Below are positions 27,126 to 38,224 of a stretch of DNA of 64,000 nt, in pieces. Made by a program: the position numbers and the translations under genes. Source of the stretch: GCA-2697345 sp002697345 (GTDB lineage: Bacteria; Pseudomonadota; Alphaproteobacteria; Rhodobacterales; Rhodobacteraceae); the NCBI GenBank assembly GCA_943787605.1, contig CALSNB010000001.1, forward strand, positions 992,001-1,056,000. The letters run 5' to 3'. The notes beneath the pieces are model-generated. The model was not told where the DNA came from, ran no database searches, and saw only the letters and a program-made list of their open reading frames with translations. Each line of letters starts with the position of its first letter. Position 1 is the stretch's first letter.

Positions 27126-27722
27126 TTATTTTAAAACTCTAATCCCTGCCACGCTAAGTAGAGCTGAAGTTTCTGCCAAGGGTAGCCCTATTATTGAAGA
27201 AAAAGACCCTTGAATCCAGGTTACAAATACAGCCGCATATCCCTGCAAACCGTAACCGCCAGCCTTATCTTTCCAATCTTCCAAACTCACATAAGCGTCT
27301 AATTCACTATTTGAAATATTTTTCATTTTTACGGTACTAATAACGCAGCGTTCCAAAAGCTTATCCTGATACTTAACAGCTACAGATGTAATCACTTTAT
27401 GACGGCGCCCTGATAAAATCTTTAAAAATTCTCTAACTTGGTCTTCATTGGAGGGTTTTCCCAAAATTCTGCGTCCAACACATACAATAGTATCAGCTGT
27501 CAAAAGAACATCATCGTATTCCACATCAATAGCATTAGCTTTTTCTTTAGCCATTCGGATACAATAATCTCTTGGGAGTTCTAATTTTTTAGTAGCTTCA
27601 TCAATATCAGGTGATTTTATTAAATCTGGTTTTATTCTAAGCTGTGATAATAACTCTAGCCTTCTCGGCGAACTAGAGCCCAAGATTAGTTTTTTGGGAT
27701 TTTTGACCTGATTGAGTATCAC
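27126..27722 (-). CDS. maf: Maf-family nucleoside triphosphate pyrophosphatase
   Basis: A 198-residue Maf protein. The signature [17 protein letters not shown] at residues 13-29, DIDEATKK, the central [18 protein letters not shown] with the catalytic Asp, and [13 protein letters not shown] are all present. Maf proteins hydrolyse non-canonical or modified nucleotides such as dTTP, UTP or m7GTP and affect septum formation. It overlaps infA by four bases (ATGA) and abuts the RNase E/G gene. Confidence 0.95.
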   Translation of the reverse strand: MILNQVKNPKKLILGSSSPRRLELLSQLRIKPDLIKSPDIDEATKKLELPRDYCIRMAKEKANAIDVEYDDVLLTADTIVCVGRRILGKPSNEDQVREFLKILSGRRHKVITSVAVKYQDKLLERCVISTVKMKNISNSELDAYVSLEDWKDKAGGYGLQGYAAVFVTWIQGSFSSIIGLPLAETSALLSVAGIRVLK

Positions 27723-27937
27723 TTGAACCTGTAGTTAATACGCCCTTTTGAAAGATCATACGGCGTCATTTCAACCTGAACCTTATCACCTGCGAGTACT
27801 CTGATACGGTTTTTACGCATTTTTCCTGCAGTATGAGCAATAATTTCATGACCATTCTCCAGTTCCACCCTAAATGTTGCGTTAGGTAAGAGTTCTTTTA
27901 CAATCCCTGGAAATTCGAGAAGTTCTTCCTTAGCCAT
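27719..27937 (-). CDS. infA: Translation initiation factor IF-1
   Basis: A 72-residue OB-fold protein of normal length. The sequence [20 protein letters not shown] and the later [20 protein letters not shown] are the standard IF-1 pattern, ending [12 protein letters not shown]. It blocks the ribosomal A site during initiation. It precedes maf with an ATGA overlap and has an AGGA site upstream. The 118 bases before it separate it from the phosphatase gene and may hold its own promoter. Confidence 0.98.
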   Translation of the reverse strand: MAKEELLEFPGIVKELLPNATFRVELENGHEIIAHTAGKMRKNRIRVLAGDKVQVEMTPYDLSKGRINYRFK

Positions 27938-28055
27938 TTTAATTCCGTTCCTGTTTATAATATTAAAGCTGTTGGCTACTAAATGCTCTCTCTAGCATAA
28001 TTATTCAAGGAATATTTTATATTTTATTAGTGATGAATTTTACAACCTTCTAGTA

Positions 28056-28526
28056 TTATAATGTCAAATCTCCAAACATCTTTATAATTTGGTTCCGAAT
28101 CTGATCTCGTGCCTGTCTATACGCTATAAGTTTTTCCTCTCTCCGGTCTCCAAGGCCAGTTGGATCCATAATAGGCCAATACTCTATTTCCAAGTCATAA
28201 ATTGCTGTAAGCTCCAGTGCTCGGTGTTGACTTGCCGGACTAAGAGCAACAATTAAGTCAAAGCTAGAAATATCGTCTCCCAACTTACTCATTTCATCAA
28301 AAGACCGAGTTTTGTGCCGCGCCAACTCAACAGAAATTTCTTCACACACCGAGATAGCAAATCCATCAATTTCAAGGTCATTCTTTACACCTGCAGATTG
28401 AGCATAGATTGCTTTTCCATAAAATTTCTTAATCATTCCTTCAGCCATAGGAGATCGCACAGCATTATGATCACAACAAAACAAAATTGATTTTGGTAAA
28501 TTTTTAACCCTCAAACCAATCTCCAT
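28056..28526 (-). CDS. Low-molecular-weight protein tyrosine phosphatase / arsenate reductase-like
   Basis: A protein of about 156 residues of the LMW phosphatase fold. The catalytic P-loop is CCDHNAVRSPMAEG (C-x5-R with a Ser after Arg), and the acid residue lies in IMDPTGLGDRREE. It matches the small phosphatase found between UPF0262 and infA in Rhodobacterales. The start is uncertain: ATG 28538, ATG 28526 or TTG 28514, the last with GGAG six bases upstream. All overlap the 3' end of the UPF0262 gene, implying coupling. The substrate is unknown; arsenate reduction is not proven. Confidence 0.85.
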   Translation of the reverse strand: MEIGLRVKNLPKSILFCCDHNAVRSPMAEGMIKKFYGKAIYAQSAGVKNDLEIDGFAISVCEEISVELARHKTRSFDEMSKLGDDISSFDLIVALSPASQHRALELTAIYDLEIEYWPIMDPTGLGDRREEKLIAYRQARDQIRNQIIKMFGDLTL

Positions 28527-28986
28527 AATGTAAGACACAAATTAGTGTAAAAAGTCTACGAGCGGTATCATTATCCAACTCAACTTTTCCTTCTAAACGT
28601 TCCTGCAAAACTCGTGCACCTTCGCCATGGATACCTCGCCTAGCCATATCAATTGTCTCAATTTTACTAGGCGATAACCTATTAACCGCTTCTAAGTAGC
28701 TTTTACAAATCTTAAAGTAATCCTTAACCACCTGCTGAAAGGGTACTAATGAAAGTTGAAACTCAACTATCCGTTCTCTATCACTATTAAAAACTTCAAA
28801 AACTAAGCGTCTCTCAAATATTCTAAGATTTAATCGATATGGGCCAACAAAATTTGTTTCTTTAGGGATCGCAAAAGCATTTTTTTCGAGTAGATCAAAA
28901 ATAGCAACTTCTCTTTCTTGAATTATTTCAGGTGTTGCTTTATTTGGGTCTCCCCCCTCAAGCTTTATCTCAATTAAATAACTCAT
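28504..28986 (-). CDS. UPF0262 family protein
   Basis: A 160-residue UPF0262 protein. The conserved C-terminal region IDMARRGIHGEGARVLQERL followed by DNDTARRLFTLICVL is diagnostic, and the N-terminal IKLEGGDPNKATPEIIQERE matches relatives. The function is unknown and no signal or membrane segment is visible. In the Rhodobacterales I know, hisD precedes it and DUF2948 follows upstream; here only 83 bases separate it from the DUF2948 gene and hisD is missing. Confidence 0.9.
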   Translation of the reverse strand: MSYLIEIKLEGGDPNKATPEIIQEREVAIFDLLEKNAFAIPKETNFVGPYRLNLRIFERRLVFEVFNSDRERIVEFQLSLVPFQQVVKDYFKICKSYLEAVNRLSPSKIETIDMARRGIHGEGARVLQERLEGKVELDNDTARRLFTLICVLHYGDWFEG

Positions 28987-29069
28987 TTCAGGTTACTGAG
29001 CCAAAGTTATTGGTTTTATTTAATAGCTTATTATGCCAGAGGTTAATTTCCTCTCTAACAAGTGCAAGT

Positions 29070-29540
29070 TTATATATCATTATGGTTAGGCCTTTTTTTG
29101 GATGGTGCATGATATGGCCGTGTTACGTCTTGTAACAAAACATTAATACACTCTGCTTCTAGAGAAATCACACTTTTACCAGAAAAAACTAACTCAAACC
29201 TTCCAGACGCATCCTTTAAATCTTGCCAAAAAACTGTTAATAGAGAAAACACACCAGTCCCATTTTCTTGATTAATTCCTTTCGAGCTTACCTTCATAAC
29301 ATCATCGAATATTAAAAGAGATTGCACCCTTTCGGAATCTGTTAAATTTAAATTATCTTCCCAACGAAACCTATTAATTAATAAAGCAAATCTGTGCTCC
29401 TTAGATCTCCATGAAATTTCAGATTTTGGGACAACTGAATCTTGAACCAAGGATGAAATAACTTTTAAGTCACTGGAGTCTACTGCTTTCAACTTTATTG
29501 GACGATCTCTACCGTCTTCAAATCTAGCGTCAATACTCAC
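29070..29540 (-). CDS. DUF2948 family protein
   Basis: A 156-residue DUF2948 protein. The start is the GTG at 29540, whose bases overlap the murA stop (GTGA), giving [20 protein letters not shown]; a longer frame to 29570 adds residues not seen in the family. The motif [20 protein letters not shown] is typical, as are [13 protein letters not shown] and the C-terminal [12 protein letters not shown]. The function is unknown. It belongs to the murA block and is cytosolic by appearance. Confidence 0.9.
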   Translation of the reverse strand: MSIDARFEDGRDRPIKLKAVDSSDLKVISSLVQDSVVPKSEISWRSKEHRFALLINRFRWEDNLNLTDSERVQSLLIFDDVMKVSSKGINQENGTGVFSLLTVFWQDLKDASGRFELVFSGKSVISLEAECINVLLQDVTRPYHAPSKKRPNHNDI

Positions 29541-30802
29541 CCAGAAACTCTTTCTATTAGTGCGCCACACGAACTCAACTTTTCTTCAACTCTCTCATAA
29601 CCTCTGTCAAGATGGTACACACGGCTTAAAACAGTCTCTCCTTGTGCCGCTAAACCTGCCAAAATTAAAGAAACTGAGGCTCTCAGGTCAGTTGCCATGA
29701 CCGGTGCACCTTTAAGCACCTCTACGCCCGTCACTTTAGCCACGCCTCCATGAACATCAATCTTAGCACCCATTCTAATAAGTTCTGGTGCATGCATAAA
29801 TCTATTCTCAAAAATCCGTTCCTCTAAAACTGAAATGCCACTTGCAGTACAAAGAGCAGCCATTATTTGTGCTTGTAAATCAGTAGGAAACCCGGGGAAT
29901 GGTTCAGTTAATATATTCAATGGTTTAATTCGATTTTGCAATCTTCGTACAATTAAACCTCTTTCACTTTCCTCAATTTCTACTCCAGAATCTTCTAACT
30001 TTTGACAAAAAGCACTAACTATTTGACGAGTTCCACCTAGTAACTCAACTTCTCCACCCGCTATTACCGGAGCAAGCATATATGTTCCCAATTCAATTCT
30101 ATCAGCAATCACAGAATGTTCGGCTGATTTTAAACTGTCCACACCAATAATAGTTATTGTATCACTGCCGTGTCCACTTATTTGAGCTCCCATCTTTATT
30201 AGGCACTCCGCAAGATCTATAATCTCAGGCTCTTTAGCGACGTTACTCAATACACTTGTACCTTCTGCCAACGCGGCTGCCATCAGTGCATTTTCAGTCG
30301 CTCCTACAGAGACCATCGGAAATTTAAATTCTGCACCCCTTAACCTTCCAGAGCATTTTCCAAATATATATCCATCCTTAAGGTCAAAAGTTGCACCAAG
30401 GGCCTCTAATGCCTTTAAATGTAGATCTACAGGTCTAGCACCTATTGCACATCCCCCTGGAAGAGAAACTATAGCATTCCCCTCTCTTGCTAGCATTGGG
30501 CCTAAAACAAGAATCGAAGCTCTCATCTTTCGTACAATATCATAAGCTGCTGTATGGTTGGTTATATTCTTCGTGGTAAGGTAAATTGTCTTACCTTCAT
30601 TTTCAGAGATAACTTCACAGCCCAGTGAAGAGAGCAAACCTGACATCATTCTTATATCACTAAGCCTGGGCGCATTAGTTAATTTAAGCGTACCTTCACA
30701 TAAAATAGATAAAGGCATTAATGTCAGACAAGCGTTCTTGGCTCCTGCTATCGGAATTCTTCCATGGAGAGGACCATTCCCTTTTACTACAATTTTATCC
30801 AT
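29537..30802 (-). CDS. murA: UDP-N-acetylglucosamine 1-carboxyvinyltransferase
   Basis: A 421-residue MurA that transfers enolpyruvate from PEP to UDP-GlcNAc, the first committed step of peptidoglycan synthesis. The catalytic Cys118 is in [16 protein letters not shown], and KNACLTLMP near residue 22 is the substrate Lys site. The fosfomycin-sensitive Cys is present (not the Asp of resistant forms). The end [16 protein letters not shown] is canonical. It follows a 55-residue gene with a three-base gap and precedes DUF2948 with a GTGA overlap. Confidence 0.98.
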   Translation of the reverse strand: MDKIVVKGNGPLHGRIPIAGAKNACLTLMPLSILCEGTLKLTNAPRLSDIRMMSGLLSSLGCEVISENEGKTIYLTTKNITNHTAAYDIVRKMRASILVLGPMLAREGNAIVSLPGGCAIGARPVDLHLKALEALGATFDLKDGYIFGKCSGRLRGAEFKFPMVSVGATENALMAAALAEGTSVLSNVAKEPEIIDLAECLIKMGAQISGHGSDTITIIGVDSLKSAEHSVIADRIELGTYMLAPVIAGGEVELLGGTRQIVSAFCQKLEDSGVEIEESERGLIVRRLQNRIKPLNILTEPFPGFPTDLQAQIMAALCTASGISVLEERIFENRFMHAPELIRMGAKIDVHGGVAKVTGVEVLKGAPVMATDLRASVSLILAGLAAQGETVLSRVYHLDRGYERVEEKLSSCGALIERVSG

Positions 30803-30805
30803 AAT

Positions 30806-30973
30806 TTATTGTTTTATACCGTTTTCTTGTGAAGTTTTAATAGTTTTTCTTGACCGAGTCTGTTCTTTTCGCCGACCCATATTTTCTTTTAAAGCCTTTT
30901 TCAAACGCTCTTTCTTATTTTTTTCAGATATAGATAATTCTCTATTCTTATTTATTTCATTTAAGTTACTCAT
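30806..30973 (-). CDS. Small basic hypothetical protein upstream of murA
   Basis: A 55-residue frame starting MSNLNEINKNRELSISEKNK and containing LKKALKENMGRRKEQTRSRK. It is strongly basic and helical, with no signal peptide. A short basic protein with the pattern ALRxNLxRRKxQxRxR precedes murA in Rhodobacteraceae as I remember, which is the main support. The stop lies three bases before the murA ATG. The function is unknown. Confidence 0.7.
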   Translation of the reverse strand: MSNLNEINKNRELSISEKNKKERLKKALKENMGRRKEQTRSRKTIKTSQENGIKQ

Positions 30974-31066
30974 AATAGGTACTTACAGTAGGCTTACCAT
31001 TGCGTCTAGATTATCCTTGCGTAAAAAGATTTTTGATCGTATCCAACGCGTCAGTTATTTTTGTTT

Positions 31067-31141
31067 GCTGTGGTAGCTCAGTGGTAGAGCACACCCTTGG
31101 TAAGGGTGAGGTCGGGAGTTCGATCCTCCCTCACAGCACCA
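31067..31141 (+). tRNA. tRNA-Thr (GGU)
   Basis: A 75-base cloverleaf with encoded CCA. The acceptor stem GCTGTGG pairs with TCACAGC, the D arm is GCTCAGTGGTAGAGC, and the anticodon loop TTGGTAA gives anticodon GGT. It is divergent from the murA operon, in a 93-base gap. Confidence 0.97.
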
Positions 31142-31242
31142 TAATAATTTAAATTTTCTAATTTTACTTCGTATATTTCTAAATATTTCACATTATTCAT
31201 AGCCCGTTAGCGCTTTAAAAAATGAAATGAAAAATAACAAAA

Positions 31243-31276
31243 TATAAGGGCCGATGAGTCAACATTGGCCCCTATA
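31243..31276 (-). terminator. Hairpin downstream of the 5'-nucleotidase gene, probable terminator
   Basis: A 14-base-pair stem (TATAAGGGCCGATG paired with CATTGGCCCCTATA, one mismatch and one G-U) has the six-base loop AGTCAA. It lies 31 bases beyond the stop of the minus-strand 5'-nucleotidase gene and is followed on that strand by TTTTGTTATTTTT, a broken U run, so it probably ends that transcript. Confidence 0.55.
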
Positions 31277-31307
31277 ATGTAAAAGTTCTATTTGATAAAA
31301 GCGAAGT

Positions 31308-33125
31308 TTACTTCGTAAATGATTGAGTGGAATACTCACTCTTATCTAACTTTTCAACTACACCTACTTTTCTAACGTAATCTACAAAGCTTTGAGCATA
31401 ATCAAGATAAGTATCTGTAACTCTACCTGCTTTAGAAATTGTACCAAAAGTCAGGTAACCATCTTTGCCAGCCGAAATATAGTTATTGGTTACAACTGTG
31501 TAGACTCTTTCCATATCAAGTTCAGTCCAAGCTGCATCTTCTGGCCCCTTAAACTCGAGTCCCTTAAAACGTGACCCTTTGTCCTTTGAAATATCAACAT
31601 GCCAGCGAATCCCCGCAGCGTAAGGATACGCACCAGTTGAACCATCAGGACTCAATGCATAATCCAGCGCTTCCTCTAGAACTTCTTTAATCTCTTCCCC
31701 ACTCATTTTTAATTCCACTAGTGTATTAGAGAATGGTAGCAATTCGTAAGCATCTCCTATTGAAAAATCACCAGCAGAAACATCTACTCTAACACCACCA
31801 GCATTTTGTATTGCAATGTCTGAGGTTCGCGCCATATCGCGAAAAGCATGAGAAACTAGATTAGATATATCTGAGCCGTATGCTGAGGTTTTTGATACGT
31901 CGCAAAGCTTTGACTTTCCCTGCCCTGGGATCCGTTCCAGGCATAAGTCTTCGGAGACACTACCTATTTTAGCAGCTTTCAACTTATCAACTTTTGAAGA
32001 GAATTTTGCCAAAAGTGCTACTGCATCAGAATCTCCTTCTATCAGATGTAACTTTGGATCAGCGCTGATTGCGTCTAGAACTTTTTGCCTTTCTACTCCC
32101 TCTATCTCTACTCGGTTGCCATCAGCGTTCTTTCGCTTGAAGCTGTCGCCAAGCATCATATGAGGTAGCCCCTTACAGGTTTTAACAACACCGTCATTTG
32201 TAAATTCTATATTTAACTCTCCTACTATTTGACTATATTGCCAAGCTTGCGCCACACAAACTTTCGTTCCATCAGCATTCTTAACCACTGTTGGGTAGGG
32301 CCCCTCACTGTTTAAACCCAATTCTTCAAAATTGCCTAATAAGGAATGCGAGTCACCGCCTATGATCACATCCACACCTCTTAAATTTTGTGCCAGTTTG
32401 AGGTCATTTCTATATTGATAATGTGTAAGAAGTATAATGTGATTTACACCTTTTAGTGTTAATTCATCAATATACTTTTGCGCTGTTTCAGTTTCATCTA
32501 AAAATAAAGTACTTTCATCTGGACTAGAGGAGTTTTTAGTCTTGGAAGCAATATCAATACCAATTACTCCTATTTTCATACCAAACCTACGGTTTATTAT
32601 AGTATAGGGCTGGATATAATCTGTAGCAGACGTTGCGGTTAATGGTGAGACCCCAACTTTTGGAACTACATTCGCACCTAAAATAGGTGTTTGGCAGTCT
32701 CCCTTATTTAAAAAATCAAGAAAAGTTACCAAACCTGCATCACCATCATCAAATTCATGGTTTCCAAGAGCAAAAGCGTCAAAACAAACTTCGTTCATTA
32801 ATGCCGCATCAGCTTCACCCCTGAATAGCGTGTAGAGTAAATCACCAGTTATAGCGTCACCTGCATGAAGCTTTAAAATATTACTCTTACCAACAGATAG
32901 TTTGTCGAAAGTACTAATAACAGCTGGGAATCCTCCCGACCGAACGCGTGTTTTTTCTCCACCAATATTCAACGACATTCTTCCGTCAGGTTGTAGATGG
33001 GAATGGTGATCATTAATATGTAAAATAGTAAGTTGATTAGTTGGGGCTATAAGTTGTTCAGCTGAGGCTATACCACTCATTATTATAGCCACAAATATTA
33101 AAGATAAGGCTTTTGAAAGTCGCAT
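31308..33125 (-). CDS. Exported 5'-nucleotidase / UshA-family metallophosphoesterase
   Basis: A 605-residue exported nucleotidase. A signal peptide ends near SGIASA (residues 18-23). The metallophosphatase domain shows ILHINDHHSHL, KLHAGDAITGD, LGNHEFDDG and ILLTHYQYR (metal ligands), and the C-terminal domain has NAGGVRVDVSAGD and YELLPFSNTLVEL, where the aromatic residues stack on the base. It should hydrolyse extracellular or periplasmic nucleotides to nucleosides and phosphate, feeding the salvage genes further along. The gene is monocistronic. A 2',3'-cyclic nucleotide activity is also possible. Confidence 0.9.
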   Translation of the reverse strand: MRLSKALSLIFVAIIMSGIASAEQLIAPTNQLTILHINDHHSHLQPDGRMSLNIGGEKTRVRSGGFPAVISTFDKLSVGKSNILKLHAGDAITGDLLYTLFRGEADAALMNEVCFDAFALGNHEFDDGDAGLVTFLDFLNKGDCQTPILGANVVPKVGVSPLTATSATDYIQPYTIINRRFGMKIGVIGIDIASKTKNSSSPDESTLFLDETETAQKYIDELTLKGVNHIILLTHYQYRNDLKLAQNLRGVDVIIGGDSHSLLGNFEELGLNSEGPYPTVVKNADGTKVCVAQAWQYSQIVGELNIEFTNDGVVKTCKGLPHMMLGDSFKRKNADGNRVEIEGVERQKVLDAISADPKLHLIEGDSDAVALLAKFSSKVDKLKAAKIGSVSEDLCLERIPGQGKSKLCDVSKTSAYGSDISNLVSHAFRDMARTSDIAIQNAGGVRVDVSAGDFSIGDAYELLPFSNTLVELKMSGEEIKEVLEEALDYALSPDGSTGAYPYAAGIRWHVDISKDKGSRFKGLEFKGPEDAAWTELDMERVYTVVTNNYISAGKDGYLTFGTISKAGRVTDTYLDYAQSFVDYVRKVGVVEKLDKSEYSTQSFTK

Positions 33126-33489
33126 TTTTTCTCCAATTCAAGTGTTTCAAGTTTGATTCTCACTTTATAACATAAAAAATCATATTACTAATTTGTAAAA
33201 CTTTTATTACATGTAATTCTAAATTCCATGACCAGTAGCAACAATGGTTACAAGTACTAAGAGTAGATATTTCCACCAAAAATAGATATCAAATTTATTA
33301 GTACACTTGTCACTACATAAACTCTTAAAAGCTATATAATAAAAGTTTTATTTATATCTAAAGTTTTAGTAGTAGAAAGTTCAATTCTCTCTTAAAGAAC
33401 AACAAAAAGAAATTTAGGATAGATGTTTATAAATTAGATTAATCAATAGGCAAGTAATAATAAACTACATAGTTTACTTCTAAAAAATC
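33126..33489. other. Intergenic region, 364 bases, no gene seen
   Basis: The region between the 5'-nucleotidase start and tRNA-Gly is very AT-rich. I see no open frame with a ribosome site, no RNA-like structure and no clear promoter pair. It should hold the nucleotidase promoter on the minus strand. Confidence 0.6.
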
Positions 33490-33563
33490 TGGAGCGGGCG
33501 ACGGGAATCGAACCCGTATCTTTAGCTTGGAAGGCTAAGGTCTTACCATTACACAACGCCCGC
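33490..33563 (-). tRNA. tRNA-Gly (UCC)
   Basis: On the minus strand the 74-base tRNA begins GCGGGCGTTGTGTAATGG and ends with encoded CCA (33490-33492). The acceptor stem GCGGGCG pairs with CGCCCGC, the anticodon stem is TTAGC/GCTAA with loop CTTCCAA, giving anticodon TCC, and the T stem is ACGGG/CCCGT. Confidence 0.95.
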
Positions 33564-33615
33564 ATATTTATATTATTTAACGTCATTACAATGAAAATTA
33601 CAGCATCGTCAAATC

Positions 33616-34593
33616 TTAATTTGAGATTGGCCTTAGATCATCCTCTATATACGCCATAATTATTTCTGAGAAATCTTTTTCTGCAACAAACCCTAATCCC
33701 AATGCTCTTACAGGATCAAAATTTTCTGGCCAGCCAGAAACTATTGTTGTAACTTTTGTATCTTCAACAAATTTTATTCTATCTACAGCCTCCTGACCAG
33801 CAATAGCGCGAAGGGCTTCTATTTGTTCGGCCACAGTGCAACTAACACCTGGAAGATTTAAAGATCTCCTGGCACCAAGTTTATCAAAATTCAAACTCGC
33901 CGCATAAACTAAAAAACCAATAGCTGACCTTGGAGATACATGCCAGTGCCTCACACTATCTCTTACCGGCAAGATTGCTTCCAAGTTATTTAATGGCTCT
34001 CTAATTATACTCGAAAAAAAAGATGAAGCTGCTAGATTAGCTTTACCAGGTCGGACACATACTGTTGGCAAACGCATAGATATCCCATCGATAAAACCTT
34101 TCCGACTGAAATCACTTATCATAGTCTCACAAATTAATTTTTGAGCACCGTATGACGTCTGAGGCGCACATAAAAAATCATCACTTATCTTTTCTGGATA
34201 TGGTCCACCAAAAACTGCTATTGACGATGTAAAGATAAATTTTGGCCTATAACTTCCAGCTGACGCTAAATGTTCATTTTTTATAGCATTTAAAAGTCTC
34301 CATGTTGGATGAAAATTAACCTCCCAACCAATATCAAAATCTGTTTCTGCTTGACCTGAAACGACAGAAGCTAAATGATATATTAAGTCTGGTCTTTCCT
34401 TTGCAATGCTTTCAATCTCACCTGGTTTGGAGATATCCCCCACTCGTATCTCACCTAAAACCTCAGAATCATTTGAAAAAAATAAATCATGTAAAATAAC
34501 TGAGTTATTTTTTAAGCCAACTTTACCTCTTTTTATTTCCTGAGCTAGCTTATGGCCTATCATACCGCCACCACCTAAAATAACAATTTTCAT
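33616..34593 (-). CDS. denD: NAD-dependent epimerase/dehydratase, D-erythronate dehydrogenase (DenD)-like
   Basis: A 325-residue extended SDR protein. The NAD loop is VILGGGGMIGHKLA (residues 4-17), followed by HLASVVSGQAETDFD, the catalytic Ser region FTSSIAVFGGP and Tyr-x3-Lys in SYGAQKLICE. MRLPTVCVRPGKANLAASSF and VRHWHVSPRSAIGFL are features I associate with DenD, which oxidises D-erythronate at C2. It is divergent from the SDR gene of the sugar-acid cluster across a 239-base gap, so it probably shares control with it. Another sugar acid may be its real substrate. Confidence 0.78.
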   Translation of the reverse strand: MKIVILGGGGMIGHKLAQEIKRGKVGLKNNSVILHDLFFSNDSEVLGEIRVGDISKPGEIESIAKERPDLIYHLASVVSGQAETDFDIGWEVNFHPTWRLLNAIKNEHLASAGSYRPKFIFTSSIAVFGGPYPEKISDDFLCAPQTSYGAQKLICETMISDFSRKGFIDGISMRLPTVCVRPGKANLAASSFFSSIIREPLNNLEAILPVRDSVRHWHVSPRSAIGFLVYAASLNFDKLGARRSLNLPGVSCTVAEQIEALRAIAGQEAVDRIKFVEDTKVTTIVSGWPENFDPVRALGLGFVAEKDFSEIIMAYIEDDLRPISN

Positions 34594-34640
34594 TCAGTAA
34601 TCCTAAAATTTTTAATAATTTTGAACATAAACTAGAATGA

Positions 34641-35573
<933 letters not shown>

Positions 35574-35583
35574 GAAAATTTTA

Positions 35584-37365
35584 ATGACTAAAACTCTAAG
35601 ATCCCAAAAATGGTTTAATAACCCTGAAAATTTGGAAATGTCAGCTATTTATCTTGAACGCTATTTAAATTACGGCCTGACACGTGAAGAGCTCCAATCT
35701 GGCAAGCCAATAATTGGTGTAGCCCAGACTGGGAGTGATTTAAGCCCGTGCAACCGACATCATATTGAACTTACTAAACGAGTTCGAGATGGTGTAGTAT
35801 CGGCAGGCGGAACAGTAATAGAGATTCCTGTACACCCCATACAAGAAACAGGAAAACGTCCAACCGCCATGTTGGATAGAAACTTAGCCTACCTAAGCTT
35901 AGTTGAGACATTATTTGGTTATCCTATAGATGGGGTGGTTCTCAATATTGGCTGTGATAAGACAACCCCTGCTCTACTAATGGCCGCTGCAACAGTAAAC
36001 ATTCCTGCAATAGCACTGTCCGTAGGTCCAATGTTGAATGGTTGGTTTAATGGAGAACGAACTGGATCAGGAACAATCGTTTGGAAAGCGCGAGAACTGC
36101 TAGCAGCTGGAAAAATAGATGACGCCGAATTTATGGATATGGTTGCTTCATCCGCTCCATCCGTTGGTTATTGTAATACGATGGGTACAGCTACAACCAT
36201 GAATTCTCTGGCAGAGGGGTTAGGAATGCAACTACCTGGATCAGCAGCAATACCCGCTCCATACCGTGAACGAGGACAAATCAGTTACACAACAGGTAAA
36301 AGAATAGTTGAAATGGTCCATCAAGATCTTCGTCCAACGGACATAATGACTAGAGAAGCTTTTGAGAATGCAATAGTAATAAACTCAGCTATTGGAGGTT
36401 CCACAAATGCCCCAATACACCTTAATGCAATTGCAAAGCACTTAGGAGTACCACTTAATAATGATGACTGGCAAACATACGGGCACAAAATACCACTCCT
36501 AGTTAACTTACAACCTGCAGGTGAGTATCTTGGGGAGGATTACCATCGCGCAGGAGGAGTTCCCGCTGTAATAGGTGAATTAATGTCTGGAAACTTACTA
36601 CCTCACCCAGAAGCAATTACCGTTAACGGGAAAACTATGGCAGAAAACTGTAATAAGGTTTTCAGTAAGAACGAAAACGTAATTTTCAAAATCCATAAAC
36701 CAATGCAAAGTAACTCCGGCTTCATCAACCTCAAGGGTAACCTTTTTGATAGTGCTATAATGAAAACATCCGTTATAAGTGCCGAATTTAGAGAGAGATA
36801 CCTCTCAAATCCAAAGAGCCCAAATTCTTTTGAAGGAAAAGCCGTAGTATTCAATGGTCCAGAGGATTTTCATAAAAAAATAGATAATGTGAGTCTGAAA
36901 ATTGATGAAAACTCTATCCTCGTAATGCGGGGTGTAGGGCCAATTGGGTACCCAGGTGGTGCGGAAGTGGTGAACATGAGACCTCCTTCATACCTATTAA
37001 AGAAAGGAATAAATGCACTACCGTGTATAGGGGATGGTAGGCAATCTGGAACATCAGGAAGTCCGTCAATTTTGAACGCATCGCCCGAAGCTGCACAAGG
37101 AGGAGGTCTTGCCTTAGTAAAAACTGGAGACTTAATTAAAATAGACTTAAATAAATGCACCGTTGATATCATGATAAGTACCACCGAGTTAGACAAACGC
37201 AAAAAATTACTTACAAAGGAAAGACTACCTTACCCTGAAAGTCAGACCCCTTGGCAAGAAATTTTCAGAGAAAAAGTTCTACCTTTTAGTGAGGGAATGA
37301 CAATAGAAGGTGCCTCAAAATACCAAGATATAGCAAGAAAACATATCCCCCGAGACAACCATTAA
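35584..37365 (+). CDS. IlvD/Edd-family sugar-acid dehydratase (xylonate/arabonate type)
   Basis: A 593-residue iron-sulfur dehydratase. The three cluster cysteines are Cys56 (SPCNRHH), Cys124 ([10 protein letters not shown]) and Cys197 ([13 protein letters not shown]), the pattern of pentonate and fuconate dehydratases rather than of dihydroxyacid dehydratase. It should convert an aldonate to a 2-keto-3-deoxy acid. Other conserved parts are [19 protein letters not shown] and [19 protein letters not shown]. The longest frame starts at 35551, but the ATG at 35584, with AGGA eight bases upstream, fits better and avoids overlap with the SDR gene. The sugar is not readable. Confidence 0.85.
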   Translation: MTKTLRSQKWFNNPENLEMSAIYLERYLNYGLTREELQSGKPIIGVAQTGSDLSPCNRHHIELTKRVRDGVVSAGGTVIEIPVHPIQETGKRPTAMLDRNLAYLSLVETLFGYPIDGVVLNIGCDKTTPALLMAAATVNIPAIALSVGPMLNGWFNGERTGSGTIVWKARELLAAGKIDDAEFMDMVASSAPSVGYCNTMGTATTMNSLAEGLGMQLPGSAAIPAPYRERGQISYTTGKRIVEMVHQDLRPTDIMTREAFENAIVINSAIGGSTNAPIHLNAIAKHLGVPLNNDDWQTYGHKIPLLVNLQPAGEYLGEDYHRAGGVPAVIGELMSGNLLPHPEAITVNGKTMAENCNKVFSKNENVIFKIHKPMQSNSGFINLKGNLFDSAIMKTSVISAEFRERYLSNPKSPNSFEGKAVVFNGPEDFHKKIDNVSLKIDENSILVMRGVGPIGYPGGAEVVNMRPPSYLLKKGINALPCIGDGRQSGTSGSPSILNASPEAAQGGGLALVKTGDLIKIDLNKCTVDIMISTTELDKRKKLLTKERLPYPESQTPWQEIFREKVLPFSEGMTIEGASKYQDIARKHIPRDNH

Positions 37366-37374
37366 GAGGTATCT

Positions 37375-38223
37375 ATGAAATTAGTAAGATATGGTAACGC
37401 AGGACAAGAAAAACCAGGAGTTATTGATCCAGAAGGAAATATACGAGATCTAAGTGATATCATCACAGATGTTACAGGGACAGCAATCGGGCCTGATATT
37501 ATAAAAGAGATTCAAGGAATTAATCTAAGCTCACTACGATTGATAAAAAGTAACTCTCGGTTAGGCCCCTGCATTGGTGGAGTAGGTAAATTTCTTTCGA
37601 TCGGATTGAACTATTCAGATCACGCTGAAGAAACAGGGATGCCAATTCCAGAACATCCAATTCTTTTTTTAAAAGCTACTTCGTCCATCGTAGGCGCCAA
37701 TGATACGGTTTTTATGCCTAGAGGATCTGTTAAATCTGATTGGGAGGTTGAGCTAGGCGTCGTAATTGGTAAAAAGGCAAAGTACGTAACTGAGAATGAC
37801 GCGCTTGGTCATGTTATGGGTTACTGTATAGTGAATGACGTGTCAGAACGGGAATTTCAGACAGAATTATCCGGCCAATGGACGAAAGGTAAAAGTTGCG
37901 ACACCTACGGACCAACCGGACCATGGTTAGTAACTCCTGATGAAATTCCTGATCCACAAAACTTATCAATGCATCTCAATATAAACGGAAAGAGAATGCA
38001 AACTGGAAACACCAAAACAATGATTTTTTCAGTTGCAAAGATTATAGAACATTTAAGCTCTCTTATGACCCTTTACCCAGGAGATCTAATATCAACAGGC
38101 ACACCTCCCGGTGTAGGGATGGGCATGAAACCAAAGCCTATATACCTGAGGAAGGGTGATTTGATGGAGTTAGAAATTGAAAAACTAGGAAAACAGAGAC
38201 AAGTTGTAGATCAGGATACGTAA
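37375..38223 (+). CDS. Fumarylacetoacetate hydrolase-family enzyme, diketo-deoxy sugar-acid hydrolase candidate
   Basis: A 282-residue FAH-family protein. It has the family motifs SIGLNYSDHAEETGMP, PILFLKATSSIVG, DWEVELGVVIGKKA (metal Glu/Asp cluster) and NDVSEREFQTELSGQW, followed by GDLISTGTPPGVGMG. Close relatives are annotated ureidoglycolate lyase or 2,4-diketo-3-deoxy-L-fuconate hydrolase. Set behind the dehydratase and an SDR, the second role fits: cleavage of a 2,4-diketo-3-deoxy acid to pyruvate and a short hydroxy acid. RBS AGAGG lies four bases before the ATG; one base separates it from the next gene. Confidence 0.82.
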   Translation: MKLVRYGNAGQEKPGVIDPEGNIRDLSDIITDVTGTAIGPDIIKEIQGINLSSLRLIKSNSRLGPCIGGVGKFLSIGLNYSDHAEETGMPIPEHPILFLKATSSIVGANDTVFMPRGSVKSDWEVELGVVIGKKAKYVTENDALGHVMGYCIVNDVSEREFQTELSGQWTKGKSCDTYGPTGPWLVTPDEIPDPQNLSMHLNINGKRMQTGNTKTMIFSVAKIIEHLSSLMTLYPGDLISTGTPPGVGMGMKPKPIYLRKGDLMELEIEKLGKQRQVVDQDT

Positions 38224-38224
38224 G

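Noticed and set aside
36870..37202. 110-codon open frame on the minus strand inside the dehydratase gene
   Set aside because: It has no ribosome site or family match and lies entirely inside a gene with clear conserved motifs; a shadow frame.
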